Assembly (NCBI RefSeq): GCF_000747525.1
Contig: NZ_CP009278.1
Coordinates: 3,224,001-3,288,000 of the forward strand
Direction of reading: 5' to 3'
Length of the DNA: 64,000 bases
Origin: Sphingobacterium sp. ML3W
Lineage (GTDB): Bacteria; Bacteroidota; Bacteroidia; Sphingobacteriales; Sphingobacteriaceae
Shown here one piece after another: positions 50,573 to 58,942 of the stretch; within the stretch, counting starts at the first letter, position 1, and every line of letters begins with the position of its first letter. Made by a program: the position numbers and the translations under genes. Under the pieces are notes generated by a model. That model made no database searches and was not told the origin of the DNA. It saw nothing but the letters and a program-made list of their open reading frames with translations.

Positions 50573-50683
50573 CGCTAAAGTAGCGCTGGACGAGCTTTAG
50601 GTTGTCAGATTGCTTAAAAAAATATTAGCCTTTCAGGACATGTTTGAAAGGTTTTTTTGTAAGATTAGTTTTTACTCTACTAA
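50573..50683 (+). promoter_or_regulatory. metN leader with internal terminator, possible riboswitch
   Basis: The 5' leader of metN is about 105 nt. It holds CCTTTCA (50629-50635) pairing with TGAAAGG (50645-50651), followed by T7 (50652-50658): an intrinsic terminator between promoter and start codon. Upstream there are candidate pairings (CTAAAG 50575-50580 with CTTTAG 50596-50601). The layout is that of attenuation by methionine or S-adenosylmethionine, but it does not match the SAM-I consensus and I could not fit it to SAM-II. The hairpin may instead just end the upstream gene. Confidence 0.45.
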
Positions 50684-51703
50684 ATGATAGAATTAATTAA
50701 CATTTCCAAGACATTTGCGGTAAAAAATAAGTTTACGAAGGCTTTAGATCAAGTATCTTTATCTATTCCGAAGGGACAAATATTTGGTGTTATCGGCAGT
50801 TCTGGCGCAGGAAAAAGCACATTAATCAGATGTGTTAATTTACTGGAAAAACCAGATACGGGACAAATTTTGATACATGGTGTTGATTTAATGGCTTTAT
50901 CAAATCAAGATCTGATTCAACAGCGTCGAAAAATTGGAATGATCTTTCAACATTTCAATTTATTATCTTCTCGCACAGTTTATGAAAATATTGCTTTCCC
51001 ATTAGAGCTTATCGGAGAATCAAAGGGTAAAATCAGCGATAAAGTAATGGAGCTGTTAGCTTTGGTAGGTCTTGAAGACAAAGCACATGATTATCCTGCC
51101 AGTCTTTCTGGTGGGCAAAAACAACGTGTAGCGATTGCAAGGGCGTTAGCTAGTGATCCGGAAATATTATTATGCGATGAAGCAACCAGTGCACTGGACC
51201 CTGCAACAACGAAATCCATTTTGCAGTTGCTTAAAGCAATCAATTTGAAGCTTAATTTGACCATTCTACTCATCACGCATGAGATGGAAGTCATTAAGAT
51301 TATTTGCGATCAAGTTGCTGTTATTGATGGAGGACAACTTATTGAAACAGGTACTGTGGAACAAATTTTTACATCACCGAGAGAAGCTTTAACAAAACAT
51401 TTCATTCAGTCATCCCTTCATGCGGAATTACCGGCCATCTATCAAGAGCGATTGAAAGAAAGTGGGCGTCCTATCGTGCAAATTTATCTCGCTGAACACC
51501 ACAGTCAAACTTCAATAATTAAGCAACTACACGACCAATACGGCATTGAAGTAGCTATTATCAGTGCTCAGATTGACTATGTGGGCTCAATAAAATTTGG
51601 CATAATGAATTTGGAACTAATCGGTCCTTCAGATAAGATTGCGGATAGCCTCCACTATTTAAAATCAAATTATTCACAAATTGAAATCATAGGATATGTC
51701 TGA
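50684..51703 (+). CDS. metN: Methionine ABC transporter, ATP-binding protein
   Basis: A 339-residue ATPase of the methionine importer. Walker A is GSSGAGKST (38-46), the Q loop is MIFQHFNLL, the signature SLSGGQKQRVAIARAL and Walker B ILLCDEATSALDP. The C-terminal 80 residues form the NIL domain that binds methionine and inhibits transport when the cell has enough, a hallmark of MetN. The stop overlaps the start of metI by 8 bases, so translation is coupled. Confidence 0.96.
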   Translation: MIELINISKTFAVKNKFTKALDQVSLSIPKGQIFGVIGSSGAGKSTLIRCVNLLEKPDTGQILIHGVDLMALSNQDLIQQRRKIGMIFQHFNLLSSRTVYENIAFPLELIGESKGKISDKVMELLALVGLEDKAHDYPASLSGGQKQRVAIARALASDPEILLCDEATSALDPATTKSILQLLKAINLKLNLTILLITHEMEVIKIICDQVAVIDGGQLIETGTVEQIFTSPREALTKHFIQSSLHAELPAIYQERLKESGRPIVQIYLAEHHSQTSIIKQLHDQYGIEVAIISAQIDYVGSIKFGIMNLELIGPSDKIADSLHYLKSNYSQIEIIGYV

Positions 51704-52349
51704 GACAGTTATAGATTTATTGATTAAGGGTACAATAGAGACTGTTGTGATGACTTTTTTATCAGGCTTTTTTGGCTTTGTGATTGGTCTACCAACTGGT
51801 ATTTTTCTTTTTTTAACTCAAAAAAATCAGTTACATGAGAATAAGTTTATACATCAACTATTAGCCCTATTGGTCAATATATTCCGCTCTATCCCTTTTA
51901 TTATCCTTATTGTTTGGATGATACCTTTTACCAGACAGATCGTTGGAACTTCTATTGGTGTCAATGCTGCTTTAGTCCCACTCAGTTTTGCTGCAGCTCC
52001 ATTTATAGCCCGTTTGGTCGAAAATAGTCTTTTGGAAATTCCGAACGGATTAATTGAGGCTGCCCGTGCAATGGGAGCCACAACAACACAAATAATATAC
52101 AAAGTATTACTCCCTGAATCACTCCCATCACTCATTAATAATCTGACGATTACATTGATTACCTTAGTTGGTTATTCAGCTATGGGAGGTGCAGTAGGCG
52201 CAGGTGGTCTTGGACAGATTGGCTATCAATATGGTTATATTGGCTATGACACATTTATTATGAATGCCGTATTAATTTTACTAATTTTAATTGTATTTAT
52301 TCTACAGTTTACAGGAGATTATTTGTCTAAAAAAGCTAATCATCGTTAA
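51696..52349 (+). CDS. metI: Methionine ABC transporter, permease
   Basis: A 217-residue membrane protein with five hydrophobic segments. The EAA loop reads GLIEAARAMGATTTQIIYKV, the contact site for MetN. The length is that of MetI. It is between metN (8-base overlap) and metQ (19-base gap). Confidence 0.95.
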   Translation: MSETVIDLLIKGTIETVVMTFLSGFFGFVIGLPTGIFLFLTQKNQLHENKFIHQLLALLVNIFRSIPFIILIVWMIPFTRQIVGTSIGVNAALVPLSFAAAPFIARLVENSLLEIPNGLIEAARAMGATTTQIIYKVLLPESLPSLINNLTITLITLVGYSAMGGAVGAGGLGQIGYQYGYIGYDTFIMNAVLILLILIVFILQFTGDYLSKKANHR

Positions 52350-52368
52350 CATTCTATTTTAAATAATT

Positions 52369-53175
52369 ATGAGATTACATTCTAAAATTTGCGTACTCGC
52401 ATTGACCTTAATTGTTCTGGTCTCTTGTAACGGAAAAAAAACAGATTCAAAGGTACTTAAGGTAGGAATTGTAGCAGGCCCAGAGCAAGAGTTGGCGGAG
52501 ACCGCAAAAAAAATTGCTAAAGAAAGGTTCAATCTTGATGTAGAACTTGTAAGCTTTAGCGATTATGTAATCCCGAATGAAGCTTTAAACCAAGGTGATA
52601 TCGATATCAATTCATTCCAGCACTTACCTTATCTTCAAGAACAATCGAGACAACGAGGCTATAAATTAGCTGCAGTTGCCAATACATTTGTCTTTCCTAT
52701 TGTCGCTTATTCTAAAAAAATAAAATCGATAAGCGAATTGCAACCCGGCGCCACTATCGTAATTCCCAATGACCCTACAAATGGTGGAAGATCTTTGCTA
52801 TTATTACAAAAAGAAGGATTAATAAAATTAAAAGATGATGTTGGCCTTCTGCCTAAAAAGACAGATATCGTGGATAACCCTAAGCGGTTAAACATCATGG
52901 AATTGGAAGCGCCGCAACTACCACGAGTTTTAGATGATAAAGAAGTAATAATTGCAATCATTAACAATACATTTGCTGCTCAAGCTGGATTAAGCCCAGA
53001 TAAAGAAGGTTTATTCTCGGAAGACAAAGACTCACCCTATGTGAATCTCATCGTATCTCGGGAAGATAATCGCAATGATGAACGTATCAAACAATTCATC
53101 GAAGCATACCAATCTGCTGAAGTTGAAGCTACTGCTAAGAAAATCTTCAAGGGCGGAGCGATAAAAGGCTGGTAA
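52369..53175 (+). CDS. metQ: Methionine ABC transporter, substrate-binding lipoprotein
   Basis: A 268-residue NlpA/MetQ lipoprotein that captures methionine outside the inner membrane. Lipobox LVSCNG puts the lipidated Cys at 20. Family blocks: LKVGIVAGPEQELAE, INSFQHLPYLQEQ, IVIPNDPTNGGRSLLLLQ and INNTFAAQAGL. The last gene of metNIQ; a strong hairpin follows. Confidence 0.95.
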   Translation: MRLHSKICVLALTLIVLVSCNGKKTDSKVLKVGIVAGPEQELAETAKKIAKERFNLDVELVSFSDYVIPNEALNQGDIDINSFQHLPYLQEQSRQRGYKLAAVANTFVFPIVAYSKKIKSISELQPGATIVIPNDPTNGGRSLLLLQKEGLIKLKDDVGLLPKKTDIVDNPKRLNIMELEAPQLPRVLDDKEVIIAIINNTFAAQAGLSPDKEGLFSEDKDSPYVNLIVSREDNRNDERIKQFIEAYQSAEVEATAKKIFKGGAIKGW

Positions 53176-53184
53176 TGATTCTCG

Positions 53185-53230
53185 ATAAAACCCAAAATTC
53201 TATGCTGTAATTTTGGGTTTTATTTTTTTA
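53185..53230 (+). terminator. Terminator of metNIQ
   Basis: A perfect 15-bp stem (53185-53199 with 53209-53223), nine-base loop, followed by a T-rich run to 53230. It starts 9 bases after the metQ stop. Confidence 0.9.
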
Positions 53231-53258
53231 TCCCCATAAGGTTTCCTTCCTTTGCAAC

Positions 53259-54473
53259 ATGTTATCAAAATCTCTACAAAAAACGGCTCTTGATTACCGT
53301 TTTCAGATTGCTAGCTACGCGATATTAACTTTTTATGGCTATTTCACTATTGGCCTTTCGCTAGCTGTTCTTCCAATATTCATACATGAAACTTTAGGTT
53401 ACAATACGATTATAGCGGGTGCTGTAATAGGTTCACAATATATCATGACCTTTTTTATGCGTGCCTATGCCGGTACGATCGTAGACAAAAAGGGTCCAAA
53501 ACCAGCAGTTATTATCAGCATGATTTGCTTTATGATAACGGGCATATTACTTTGGGCGGCATTTTACACCAGTGCGTCTCCCTTGCTTTCCATCTCTCTA
53601 CTTGCATTATCTCGATTACTTACGGGTTGTGGAGAAGGAATGGTGGGTGCTAGTCCTGTCAATTGGGCAATCTTGCGTGTTGGGGACCAACATACCAGTA
53701 CAGCAATCTCGTATAATGGTATCTTCAACTACAGTTCCATGGCTATAGGCGCACCATTAGGCGTTATTCTATCGCAACAATTTGGCAATTGGACTATAGC
53801 GGCATTGACCCTATTTATTGGGAGTGTTGGGCTCGCTTCTACTCTAAATAAAAAAGCCCTTTCGTCGGTTTCAAAAGAAATAAGAAATTCCTTTTTCACT
53901 GTGCTCAAAGCAGTCTCTCCCTTTGGAATGGGGCTTGCCTTAGCAGGAATAGGTTTCGGTACGATATCCACCTTTATTACGCTTTATTACAATTACAAAG
54001 GTTGGGATAATGCAGCACTCTGTATCACCTGCTTTAGTACGATGTTTGTTTTAGGAAGATTCGTATTGACCAACAGCATTAATAAGATTGGAGGGATTAA
54101 AATAGCACTTTTTTGTATGGTGATTGAAAGTTTTGGTTTATTACTCATTTCTTTCGCGCCCTCTCCGTTTCTGACTATAATTGGTGCGGCTATTACGGGT
54201 TTAGGCTTTTCAATGGTATTCCCAGCACTTGGCGTTGAAGCTGTCAATAGCGCCTCAGCGGCCAACAAAGGTGCTGCATTGGGAGCGTATGGCCTGTTCA
54301 TCGATATATCACTTGGCATCTCGGGCCCTTTAGTTGGACTGATTGCAAAACAATTTGGTATGAATTTCATTTTTCCATTTAGTCTGCTCTTGGTCCTATC
54401 AGGGGTAGTAGTCTGCTTTTTATTGATAAGATCTAAAAGAAATTCTGTAAAAAAAATAACCACATTTGTTTAA
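53259..54473 (+). CDS. MFS transporter (YfcJ/YhhS-like)
   Basis: A 404-residue carrier with about 12 hydrophobic segments. The first cytoplasmic loop carries the MFS motif in the form GTIVDKKGPKPAVI, and LTGCGEGMVGASPVNWAI is typical of the YfcJ/YhhS (arabinose-efflux-like) group. The substrate cannot be told. TTCCTTTG, one mismatch from the -7 consensus, ends four bases before the ATG. Its final codons lie in a bidirectional terminator. Confidence 0.88.
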   Translation: MLSKSLQKTALDYRFQIASYAILTFYGYFTIGLSLAVLPIFIHETLGYNTIIAGAVIGSQYIMTFFMRAYAGTIVDKKGPKPAVIISMICFMITGILLWAAFYTSASPLLSISLLALSRLLTGCGEGMVGASPVNWAILRVGDQHTSTAISYNGIFNYSSMAIGAPLGVILSQQFGNWTIAALTLFIGSVGLASTLNKKALSSVSKEIRNSFFTVLKAVSPFGMGLALAGIGFGTISTFITLYYNYKGWDNAALCITCFSTMFVLGRFVLTNSINKIGGIKIALFCMVIESFGLLLISFAPSPFLTIIGAAITGLGFSMVFPALGVEAVNSASAANKGAALGAYGLFIDISLGISGPLVGLIAKQFGMNFIFPFSLLLVLSGVVVCFLLIRSKRNSVKKITTFV

Positions 54474-54498
54474 AGCTAAAATTTAAACAAATGTGGTT
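54458..54498. terminator. Bidirectional terminator overlapping MFS gene end
   Basis: A perfect 17-bp stem (54458-54474 with 54482-54498), loop GCTAAAA. The 5' arm includes the last codons and stop of the MFS gene, and the structure also lies 22 bases past the convergent MBL exonuclease gene. Confidence 0.8.
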
Positions 54499-54519
54499 AA
54501 ATACCTGAAATAAAAAGAA

Positions 54520-55467
54520 TTAATAAATATCTCTTACTGAAAGTACACCTTCAAAATGTTGTTTCAATATTCGGCCATCTCCATGAAGAGTCCATACCTC
54601 TTTCGGTTTTACTTCTTGGATAAAAAACAAGATATCGTTCCAATCTACATGATCTGATATATAGAGTGACAGGTCGTTATTCTGCTGCAATCTTTTCCAC
54701 CCTGATGCAAAAGCTCGGACAACTTTAGTTGCTCGAATGTAGCTATTGAAAGTCATCGGCGGCACCATATACACCTTATTGGGTTCGCCGATCTTCATCT
54801 CTCTTCTGTTATACTGCTCGTAAACTAGCTTATTAAGCCCCATGTCGTCATAAATACGATGCAATGGAGCAATACCATGATGAACTAACACCCTACGCTC
54901 TGGACAGTGCTTATTAATCAAATCCGTCAATCGTTGTGCTTTTCCAAGTGCATAAGTCCCCAACAAGATATTGAAGGGCTGGTCATTCAATTTTTTTATC
55001 TCCGCAACAGGATCCGGGTGGACTACTTCTGGATCTGCAAACGTACATTCTGTAATTAAGACATCTGCTTGCACCACCTCAATCGCTTCACATGTCGCAT
55101 CCCCCTGCAGCTTATAATCACCCGTATAAAGATACCTGACACCCTTATACTCCATTAAAATTTGAGCTGATCCTAATATATGCCCTGCCGGTATAAGCGT
55201 TAATGCAACTGCACCAATCTTAAAAGTTTGACGGAAAGCTATCGTCTTATAACTTGACAAAGGTTGTTGCGAATAGCGGTAACGCATAATTGCCGCAGTA
55301 ACATCCGTACAATATATCGTTGCATGTCCAGGTCTTGCATGATCCCCATGACCATGCGAAACAACATCTACCGGAACTGGCAGTAAAGCATCAATATAAA
55401 AATCCCCATACTGACAATAGTAGCCTTCTGGTTTTCTAACCAGAAAGTCTGATAAAATATTTAACAT
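54520..55467 (-). CDS. MBL-fold exonuclease, DNA-ligase-associated type (TIGR04122-like)
   Basis: A 315-residue metallo-beta-lactamase-fold protein. Metal motifs: VVSHGHGDHARPGH (HxHxDH), then GHILGSAQI and YTGDYK; the last His is in WTLHGDG. This pattern fits the beta-CASP-like exonucleases that usually stand next to ATP-dependent DNA ligase and Lhr-type helicases. Neither is its neighbour here; it is the last gene after ybbR and coaE (gap of 5 bp). DNA end processing is inferred. Confidence 0.85.
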   Translation of the reverse strand: MLNILSDFLVRKPEGYYCQYGDFYIDALLPVPVDVVSHGHGDHARPGHATIYCTDVTAAIMRYRYSQQPLSSYKTIAFRQTFKIGAVALTLIPAGHILGSAQILMEYKGVRYLYTGDYKLQGDATCEAIEVVQADVLITECTFADPEVVHPDPVAEIKKLNDQPFNILLGTYALGKAQRLTDLINKHCPERRVLVHHGIAPLHRIYDDMGLNKLVYEQYNRREMKIGEPNKVYMVPPMTFNSYIRATKVVRAFASGWKRLQQNNDLSLYISDHVDWNDILFFIQEVKPKEVWTLHGDGRILKQHFEGVLSVRDIY

Positions 55468-55472
55468 AAATT

Positions 55473-56054
55473 TTATTTCTGAAATTGATGGTGAAGGGCC
55501 ATCACTTGTGGAATAACTGCTGTTATCCCATCATTAATAATCACAAAATCTGCTAGCTTAGCCTTTTCTTCATCAGACATTTGACTATTCATCCTTGCTA
55601 GCACTTGCTCTTTGGTCACGTGGTCACGTTGCATAACACGAGCTATCCTTAGGTCGATAGGAGCCGTTACCAATATACTATAATCAACCTTTTTATAAGA
55701 GCCACTTTCAAAAAGAATGGCAGCTTCTTTTAATGAATATGGACCCGTTTGTACCTCAGCCCAATCTTCAGCTGCTTGTATCACGGCAGGGTGGACAATG
55801 CTATTTAACTGTTTTAGTTTCTCTGAATCATTAAAGACCTGAGTGGATATAAATTCCTTATTTAGTAAACCATCATGATACGACTCCTCTCCAAACGCCT
55901 TGATAATCGCCATCCGAACTTGATCACTTTTATTCATAATCAACTTTGCTTCCAAATCTGCATTATAAATAGGAATCCCTAAAACTTTAAAAACTTGACA
56001 TACAATCGTTTTTCCTGAGCCGATTCCACCAGCTATACCTACTTTGATTCCCAT
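55473..56054 (-). CDS. coaE: Dephospho-CoA kinase
   Basis: A 193-residue kinase that phosphorylates the ribose 3'-OH of dephospho-CoA, the last step of CoA synthesis. The P-loop is VGIAGGIGSGKT near the N terminus, ADLEAKLIM follows, and VTAPIDLRIARVMQRDHVT is the conserved CoaE segment. I use the ATG at 56054: it lies one base beyond the ybbR stop, whereas the frame extended upstream would overlap ybbR and add nine residues unlike the family. Confidence 0.95.
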   Translation of the reverse strand: MGIKVGIAGGIGSGKTIVCQVFKVLGIPIYNADLEAKLIMNKSDQVRMAIIKAFGEESYHDGLLNKEFISTQVFNDSEKLKQLNSIVHPAVIQAAEDWAEVQTGPYSLKEAAILFESGSYKKVDYSILVTAPIDLRIARVMQRDHVTKEQVLARMNSQMSDEEKAKLADFVIINDGITAVIPQVMALHHQFQK

Positions 56055-56055
56055 A

Positions 56056-57006
56056 TTATTTACGTACAAAAAAATCAACATTTTGTGGCTCGACTCGTAA
56101 AACAGAGCAGAAATCGGGTACTTTTGTCAAAATAACAGGCAAGTATTTCACCTTAGCCTCCTCCCAATCATGAATATCTACTACGGCTTCGAAATCTCTT
56201 GCTGTATAATTATTATAGTCTTTTACAGACATCAGGACTGTAATTGCGACTTTACTTGGCATAGTTCTTACAGATTTAAAATGCGTGTTATTTTCAACTT
56301 TCAATGGAAGTTCTATAATTTTCTCAGTCAATTCGCCAACTGGCATCAATACCTCTACAGATGTTGGATAGACATTGATATTAGCTCTCTGGTTCCGATT
56401 TAAATAAGCAACCGTTCGCAAGTCTGTTTCAACATCTTTGCCCCTTATTGTATCTGTATCCCAATATTCAATATTCGCAACATCTTCATAAGGTCCTGAA
56501 ATCGTCACATACTTGGGGTTTACAAGCGTTTCACCAATAAAACCATACTGTTTTTTAAAATTAATGTCAGCCATAGGTCTTACAGGCACCTTACGTTGGG
56601 TCTGTTTTGAAAAGTCAAAGTATAATGTATCTGGACTGACAGAAACCACCAGTTGCTCGTGTGGAAACTGACGATTAATGAAACCAATCTGATTTGAGAA
56701 AACAATCCAATTTTTAGTCTTTAGGCTACTGATATCAACATGCACGGTCGGGACTTCCGATTTAATCTTGGAAAACAAAACTTGCCATCCCGTCATTTTC
56801 AATTTAATGTTAACTGTATCGGATTGTTGTGGATGGAAAGCACGCTTCTCTGGCAAGTTCACATATTCAATCCCAGCTTTTACAGTAATTATATATTCAT
56901 TTGAAATTGAAAATAATAACCATGCAAATAAAGAAATAAGAATACAACGTGTAAACGTTACTAATTTCCTTTTTTGAGATTTGCTGATACGAATAATACT
57001 TGCCAT
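56056..57006 (-). CDS. YbbR-domain membrane-anchored protein
   Basis: A 316-residue protein with one N-terminal membrane helix (CILISLFAWLLFSI) and an extracytoplasmic part with YbbR-type beta repeats (YVNLPEKRAFHPQQSD, VSPDTLYFDF, RKVPVRPM). In Firmicutes the YbbR protein CdaR regulates a diadenylate cyclase; no cyclase gene is in this window, so the same role is only a possibility. TAAGTTTG (57011-57018, minus) ends four bases before the ATG. First gene of ybbR-coaE-MBL. Confidence 0.88.
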   Translation of the reverse strand: MASIIRISKSQKRKLVTFTRCILISLFAWLLFSISNEYIITVKAGIEYVNLPEKRAFHPQQSDTVNIKLKMTGWQVLFSKIKSEVPTVHVDISSLKTKNWIVFSNQIGFINRQFPHEQLVVSVSPDTLYFDFSKQTQRKVPVRPMADINFKKQYGFIGETLVNPKYVTISGPYEDVANIEYWDTDTIRGKDVETDLRTVAYLNRNQRANINVYPTSVEVLMPVGELTEKIIELPLKVENNTHFKSVRTMPSKVAITVLMSVKDYNNYTARDFEAVVDIHDWEEAKVKYLPVILTKVPDFCSVLRVEPQNVDFFVRK

Positions 57007-57010
57007 AATA

Positions 57011-57018
57011 CAAACTTA
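57011..57018 (-). promoter_or_regulatory. -7 box of the ybbR-coaE operon
   Basis: TAAGTTTG on the minus strand, exact TAnnTTTG match, four bases from the start codon. A terminator lies upstream (57077-57110), which makes a separate promoter here necessary. Confidence 0.45.
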
Positions 57019-57076
57019 AACATTTTGACATTGATATCCTGATGAAATACAAGGCAATCTTATCGCGTCAAAATAA

Positions 57077-57110
57077 AGAAGCCGATCCTATTGTGATAAG
57101 ATCGGCTTCT
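57077..57110 (-). terminator. Terminator after yajC
   Basis: A perfect 11-bp GC-containing stem (57077-57087 with 57100-57110) with a twelve-base loop. It separates the nusB-yajC group from ybbR-coaE. Confidence 0.75.
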
Positions 57111-57126
57111 CTACATGTATATTTAA

Positions 57127-57438
57127 TTATGCTTTTGCATTGGCTGCTTTTGAAGCATCTAGTGAAACGGCTGATTTATCGAAACGAATTCTTACACCAG
57201 AACCTACATCAACTAAAAATGTTGTTTCTGAAACTTCAACAATACGGCCATGAATACCCGCATTTGTAATAATTTGAGAATTAACACCTAATTCCTCAAT
57301 ATATTTTTTGTGATCTTTTTGTTTCTTCATTTGTGGTCTGATCATAAAGAAATAAAAAACAACCACGATAAGAATCATCGGTAAGAAGCTCATCAATCCG
57401 CTTCCTGCTCCTCCCGCCTGTAAAAAAACTGTATTCAT
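57127..57438 (-). CDS. yajC: Preprotein translocase subunit YajC
   Basis: A 103-residue membrane protein of the SecDF-YajC complex. One helix (MSFLPMILIVVVFYFFMI) is followed at once by RPQMKKQKDHKKYIEELGVN and the small cytoplasmic domain with GIHGRIVEVSETTFLVDV. The length and RPQ motif are diagnostic. It follows the DUF1573 lipoprotein by 22 bp. Confidence 0.96.
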   Translation of the reverse strand: MNTVFLQAGGAGSGLMSFLPMILIVVVFYFFMIRPQMKKQKDHKKYIEELGVNSQIITNAGIHGRIVEVSETTFLVDVGSGVRIRFDKSAVSLDASKAANAKA

Positions 57439-57460
57439 ATGTTATCTTTTTTATATTTAG

Positions 57461-57928
57461 TTATTTAGCTGCTAATACTTCACCTTTTAATTGAACAGTT
57501 GTGAGTCCATTTGATGCATTAGAATGAATGGTTATTATTTTCTGTTGCTTACCGACCTGACCCTCGCTTTTAAAGGTAACTTTAATATCTGAGGTTTTTC
57601 CCGGAAGAACAGGGTTTTTAGAAAACTCCGGTTGAGTACATCCACAAGATGCTCTTACTTCTGAAATGATCAAAGGTGCATTTCCAGTATTCGCTAGCGT
57701 AAAGATATGTGTTACCTCTTCTCCTTCTTTAATCTGTCCAAATTCGAATGCAGGCTCTGCAAACTCAATGGTTCCAATAGCTCCTAATGCTGCTTCATTA
57801 TTTGCAGAAGGATCCGCTACAGTCATCGTTGAGTCTGTAGATGTGTTTTCACTTTTAGTACTTGAACCACATGAGCTCAATGTCCAAATGCCTAATGCCA
57901 AAAAAAGTGAATAGTTCAATTTTTTCAT
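57461..57928 (-). CDS. DUF1573 lipoprotein
   Basis: A 155-residue lipoprotein. The lipobox TLSSCGSS gives Cys20 as the lipidation site, then a Ser/Thr-rich linker, then one DUF1573 domain (AEPAFEFGQIKEGEEVTHIF, SCGCTQPEF). It is related to the exported DUF1573 protein at 7667-8041, with the same CGC motif. It sits between nusB and yajC, 10 bp from nusB. The function of the domain is unknown. Confidence 0.88.
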   Translation of the reverse strand: MKKLNYSLFLALGIWTLSSCGSSTKSENTSTDSTMTVADPSANNEAALGAIGTIEFAEPAFEFGQIKEGEEVTHIFTLANTGNAPLIISEVRASCGCTQPEFSKNPVLPGKTSDIKVTFKSEGQVGKQQKIITIHSNASNGLTTVQLKGEVLAAK

Positions 57929-57938
57929 AAATATCTTT

Positions 57939-58886
57939 CTAATTATTCAATCCACGACCTTGTTTTTGAATACGGCCATCTTGATTTAAATCACTCAAAA
58001 TTTTATCTAAAATACCATTAATAAAAGTATTACTTTTTAATGTACTGAATACCTTAGAGATTTCAATATATTCATTGATAGTAACTTTCACTGGGATAGA
58101 AGGGAAATTCACCAACTCGCAAATCGCCATACGCATCAATAAAGTATCCATTAGTGCGATACGATCCGATTCCCAATTTTTCGTTTTCTCCGTAATCATT
58201 TTTTGATATTCATTTGTATAACGGATTGTTTTTGCAATCAGATTCAAAATGAAATCTTTATCATCGTACCAATTTTGGGTAAGATCTGCCAACTTATTTT
58301 GTCTTGGTTCTTCTGAACTAAAGTTTTTGAATGTTTTAGCAATTAATGCCTGTAAAACTTCTTTATCCACTGGCCAGTTGATAAACTTTTCTTCAAATAC
58401 CTGTTCGATAACCGGAGATTTCAAAATAATTTTTTTGAAAATAAATTTAATGATATCCTTCTCAACGGCGATTGAACGATCTGAAGATTGCATATAATAA
58501 GCGTAATCCTCAGTATGTTTTAATTGTGCAAAAACAGTGCGAACTATTTCTGGGTCAAAGCCCCATGACACGTCATACTTTTTCACAGCTTCTCCATATT
58601 GTGGATTCTGTCTAAGAGACTCAATAAAAGTATTGCTACTTAATTTGGTGTTGTGTGATAAATCTTTTTCAGTTGGTAAAAACTTATTGGCACGACCTTC
58701 TGCATCAATTAATGCATAGTCTGTCACTTCATCCAGGAGATTCAAAGTCCAAATGTACATTTCGTACACTTCATCCACATTTTGCAACAATGCCTTTTCG
58801 AAGGCTTTAATATCTTTATCTTCAGATAAACTGTACGCATAGAGCGTCTGCACTACTTTGACCCTTAGGTGTCTTCTATTTAACAT
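57939..58886 (-). CDS. nusB: Transcription antitermination factor NusB (long form)
   Basis: A 315-residue protein whose C-terminal 120-140 residues are the NusB domain (WESDRIALMDTLLMRMAICE, then VTINEYIEISKVFST and FINGILDKIL). NusB binds boxA RNA with S10 and supports rRNA transcription. The N-terminal 170 residues begin with RRHLRVKVVQTLYAYSLSED, also NusB-like, and continue in a charged helical part; E. coli NusB has only 139 residues. The long form is common in Bacteroidota. First gene of nusB-DUF1573-yajC. Confidence 0.92.
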   Translation of the reverse strand: MLNRRHLRVKVVQTLYAYSLSEDKDIKAFEKALLQNVDEVYEMYIWTLNLLDEVTDYALIDAEGRANKFLPTEKDLSHNTKLSSNTFIESLRQNPQYGEAVKKYDVSWGFDPEIVRTVFAQLKHTEDYAYYMQSSDRSIAVEKDIIKFIFKKIILKSPVIEQVFEEKFINWPVDKEVLQALIAKTFKNFSSEEPRQNKLADLTQNWYDDKDFILNLIAKTIRYTNEYQKMITEKTKNWESDRIALMDTLLMRMAICELVNFPSIPVKVTINEYIEISKVFSTLKSNTFINGILDKILSDLNQDGRIQKQGRGLNN

Positions 58887-58942
58887 AGTATTTTAAAGAA
58901 CGATTTGTATATAAGAACGATTGTATTTTTTTTATTTTCACT

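Noticed and set aside
50573..50683. Standard SAM-I riboswitch before metN
   Set aside because: The conserved SAM-I core, including GGAGGGA-like and GAUGAAACC-like segments, is not present, so only an unnamed attenuator is claimed.
53993..54463. 156-codon open frame on the minus strand inside the MFS gene
   Set aside because: Antisense to a clear 12-helix transporter; the peptide is Pro/Ile rich without a family pattern.
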